Source of the DNA: Pelobates cultripes
Taxonomy: Eukaryota; Chordata; Amphibia; Anura; Pelobatidae
Assembly (NCBI GenBank): GCA_933207985.1
Contig: OW240912.1
Span: 253,598,946-253,662,945, forward strand
DNA: 64,000 nt
Reading direction: 5' to 3'
The first letter of the stretch is position 1; each line of letters begins with the position of its first letter. This document shows positions 61,327-64,000 of the stretch, in pieces. The notes under the pieces were generated by a model. The model ran no database searches. It was given only the letters and a program-made list of their open reading frames with translations, and had not been told where the DNA came from. The translations under genes were made by a program, and so were the position numbers.

Positions 61327-62958
61327 AAACCTAGAGTGTCTGTTAGCACACTGTTTAAGGAATGTACCTCAAAGTCCTAGCAAACCAGGAATACAAATAA
61401 AAAAGAAGAAATGCTAATTGAATATATAGTTGACCAAGTTTCTCAAAGTTGCCTAGAGCTGTGTTACCGAAATCAGTTGAACTCGGGAAAGATCAAAATT
61501 TTTGATAAATCTGGTAAACAGTAAATAACAAATGTACTCTGTACAATGACATGATAAAAAAAAAGTAAATTCAAAGAATGTACAGGCTCAAAAACCAAAG
61601 AAAGAGGTAGAAGTGTTTCTCTGAAATTGAGTAGTAGAAAATCTATGCATATGTACATGGTAATGGAGATAAGGGTAGGAGCCACTGACAGTTGTAAGCC
61701 AGCTACGGTAATAAATAGGGAAGGGTTGCAGAACACAAAGTGTACACTAAAAGATGTATTAAATTATATAGTGAATGGTCAATGTAATTTTCCATTGTGA
61801 TGCTGGATCATGTTTAGTTATATAAGGTTGACAGATACATGCCATTATTGGCTATTGGCATTATTCTTTTTGTTAACCATAAAATAAACCGTGAATGTGT
61901 TTTAAAAACAGTTTTACCTCATTCCAGCACCGGGTAAAGGTCCTCAGTGCTGCTTGCTGCAATCTTGTGTAATGTCGCTGGTGGCGCGCAGAGGACCCTT
62001 AATTATGAACACAATTGGCATTATATTATATGCAATAATATGCAGAGAATTTACATTAGGCAGCCAGCCCAGGATCAGAGTTCTGGGCTGCCTAAGTCAT
62101 GTGTAGTGGGGGTGTAACTTGTCCTGGGCACTCAATAAAATAGTCTCTGTATGTGATAATTCAAATTCTTGCCACCATGATCATTTCAAAAAAGCAGGAG
62201 TGGTTATGGTAGTTGGAGTAAGCTTTTGAGAAAATAAATCTTGCTATTTAACGCGTTGTAATGCAATCTTTTGTTCACCTTTCCATGTATTGTACATTGA
62301 ATAACAATAAAAATTCCACTACAATTAAAAGCGTAAAATATACATTACACCGTCTTTAAATGAAATACAGTTTTAATATATATTCTTATTCTCTTTTTTT
62401 TTTTCTTTTTTATGAATATACAATATTCCGATAAATGACATTTAGAAAAATAAAAATGCTATCCAAAGCAATACAAGCTTGATAGTGCTTTTGCTGTTTA
62501 TAAAATGGCATTTCTGCTTGAAGCAGATTGGAAACCAGATGCACACTTTTTATGCTCTTACCCTGTCATTACCTTCAGTAACCAAATGTTTTATGTCTTG
62601 CTTTATTATCGCATGAAAAACAAATGAAAAGGAATATAGCCCTATCATAATGATTCAGTGCTTCCAAATTGTTCTTGTGGGTATTTGCCCATGGCATAAT
62701 TTTTAATTATGTAAAGAAAAAAAGGATGATTGTCATTAACATGAGTTTTAGAAATGATTTAGGGAATGAACACACTACATTTACCTTATTCTATCCGGAG
62801 TTCTATAACCTATACGTAAGGGTTAGTTCAATTCTTTGAGCTATTGCACTTAAAAATGGTAATGTTTGGGTGAAAATGAATAGCAGGTGATATTTTTTTC
62901 TGCCTTTTTCAACTGGGATTAGCTTTATAATTCAGAAAGGTTTAAGCAGATACAAATA
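61327..62958. other. Unique AT-rich stretch
   Basis: No gene recognised. The 61473-61736 minus-strand frame shows no known domain. T runs lie near 62393-62412. Confidence 0.5.
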
Positions 62959-63080
62959 AAAGGAGCACTTGAAGCACCATAAGCACTGCTGCCAGCTAAA
63001 GTGTTTATGGTGCCAAGAATTCCCTGGCACCATCCCACCAGTAAGAGTCAAACCATGCGGCTTTTGGTCTTCACTGTGTG
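62959..63080 (+). mobile_element. Possible T2-like MITE left end
   Basis: aaaaggagcacttgaagcac followed by a ggtgcc/ggcacc symmetry resembles the T2 group, but TTAA is lost and no right end is visible. Confidence 0.3.
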
Positions 63081-63836
63081 TCTAAAGTGGAAGTTCTAAT
63101 TTTCCTTTAGCTATGTCAATTTTTCATAATGTTTCAGGTCATTCCATAGGCGCTACTGGAGTGGGGCTTGGTACTGCAGCCCTGGATTTTGTGGCTGGAG
63201 GATATTAATGTTTTTTTTTTTTTCTTTTTCTTTTACATCAGTAATCTGCTTTTCAAAGCAGCTTCCTATTATAAAAAGGAAAGATCAGTAGTATCAAAAG
63301 TAGTAGTGCTCCGCCAGGATCATTAGGGGGAAGGGGAGGGGGAGATGCGCAGGTGACTGTCAGGACAGGGTGTATTAGAAATTGTACTATAAGTTATGAA
63401 GCATGGTGGGCTTACATTAATTACCAGGCTGTCCAGAATGTGCTTGTTTTTGACTATGCTTTTACTCCAGATCCTGGAGAGCATCAACAACTCACTGTTC
63501 ATGGGTAGACGGGAGGGGACAAAACACAAAGAGGCCGCGATAGGTCATTACATATGTCTACTTCTCTGTTAGTGTTGGGGTCATCACATTTCCCTTGGGC
63601 TGAAACCCCAATGGCCCTGGTTCATTCATTGGTTGAGAGTGTCAGCTGAAAGTTAGCAAGGTACTGGTCCATTTTATATGTATGTATTATTTTTGCTTTG
63701 TATCATATGTAAACTGCCAAGGCACAACCTGGCAGAGAATGGAAATTCATATAAACCATTAGTCACAGTCATTACTACATTGGAAATATATAAAGGGGCA
63801 GGTAACCGAATCATGGTGGACATGGAGAACTACCAT
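63081..63836. other. Mostly unique stretch
   Basis: A T run lies at 63211-63223 and a G/A-rich patch at 63326-63345. No gene recognised. Confidence 0.45.
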
Positions 63837-64000
63837 ATTTCCCCGCATAATGGTCACAGATTTTATGCCTAATTCTTTTCCTTAAAAATGGGGCGACCAT
63901 TCTGTGAAGCTTTATTTTTTTTTTGTGACCATTATGCAAAGCTTTGTTTTTTTAACTTTTTTTTTTTTTTTAACAGTTGCTGATAACATTATGGTTTCTG
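63837..64000. repeat. Interspersed repeat end running out of the window
   Basis: atttccccgcataatggtcac at the left and gtgaccattatgcaaagc further on form part of a repeat with ccatttt...gcgaccattctg symmetry. Only its start is inside the window. Confidence 0.4.

Noticed and set aside
1..64000. CRISPR arrays, bacterial operons, tRNA or rRNA genes
   Set aside because: No regularly spaced identical repeats, no operon-like coding density and no cloverleaf or rRNA block seen; the window is eukaryotic in character.

Overview
The window looks like non-coding DNA from a vertebrate, most probably a frog or toad. It is AT-rich. The longest open frames are about 100-180 codons, and each is either a piece of a retroelement or an artefact of a simple repeat. 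No host exon, tRNA, rRNA or CRISPR array could be supported. The frog assignment rests on repeat types known from anuran genomes: many TTAAAGG-ended elements with TTAA target sites (T2/Kolobok-like MITEs), an 82-bp element with CCCCTTAAGGAC inverted ends, CR1 and L2 LINE fragments, decayed L1-like LINEs, and a hammerhead-like GAAACGCGT motif of the kind found in Penelope-like elements. The family assignments come from recalled knowledge and reading by eye. No database search was run.

Layout. 1-1717 is unique AT-rich DNA. 1733-4731 is a 3.0-kb, almost perfect palindrome flanked by 15-bp direct repeats, with a hammerhead-like motif in each arm. A T2 MITE lies at 5005-5547, and a 274-bp-period tandem duplication at 8471-9002. 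A TAGTCGACTA-type repeat occurs at 10816-11356 and again at 30520-30969. A 4.0-kb, 5'-truncated, minus-strand L1-like LINE with a 17-bp target-site duplication lies at 17415-21436. A foldback repeat at 27069-27409 is followed by the 3' end of a CR1 LINE (27860-28392) and a solo LTR with 6-bp duplications (28424-28996). At 31160-32975 a minus-strand L2 LINE is split by a 985-bp hAT-like element rich in GT repeats. 35390-36440 holds two simple-repeat blocks of opposite orientation. 51334-53040 is a minus-strand CR1 split by a full T2 MITE. A second hammerhead-like motif lies at 54519-54559. 57304-59203 is a hAT-like element that carries a minisatellite with an inverted middle block. 60302-61200 is the 3' part of a plus-strand L1-like ORF2.

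The sequence works as a record of insertions. Three cases of nesting or abutment can be ordered in time: hAT into L2, T2 into CR1, and LTR next to CR1. Several insertions still have clear target-site duplications. The most unusual object is the palindrome with paired ribozyme-like motifs. Nothing indicates a functional multi-gene system.
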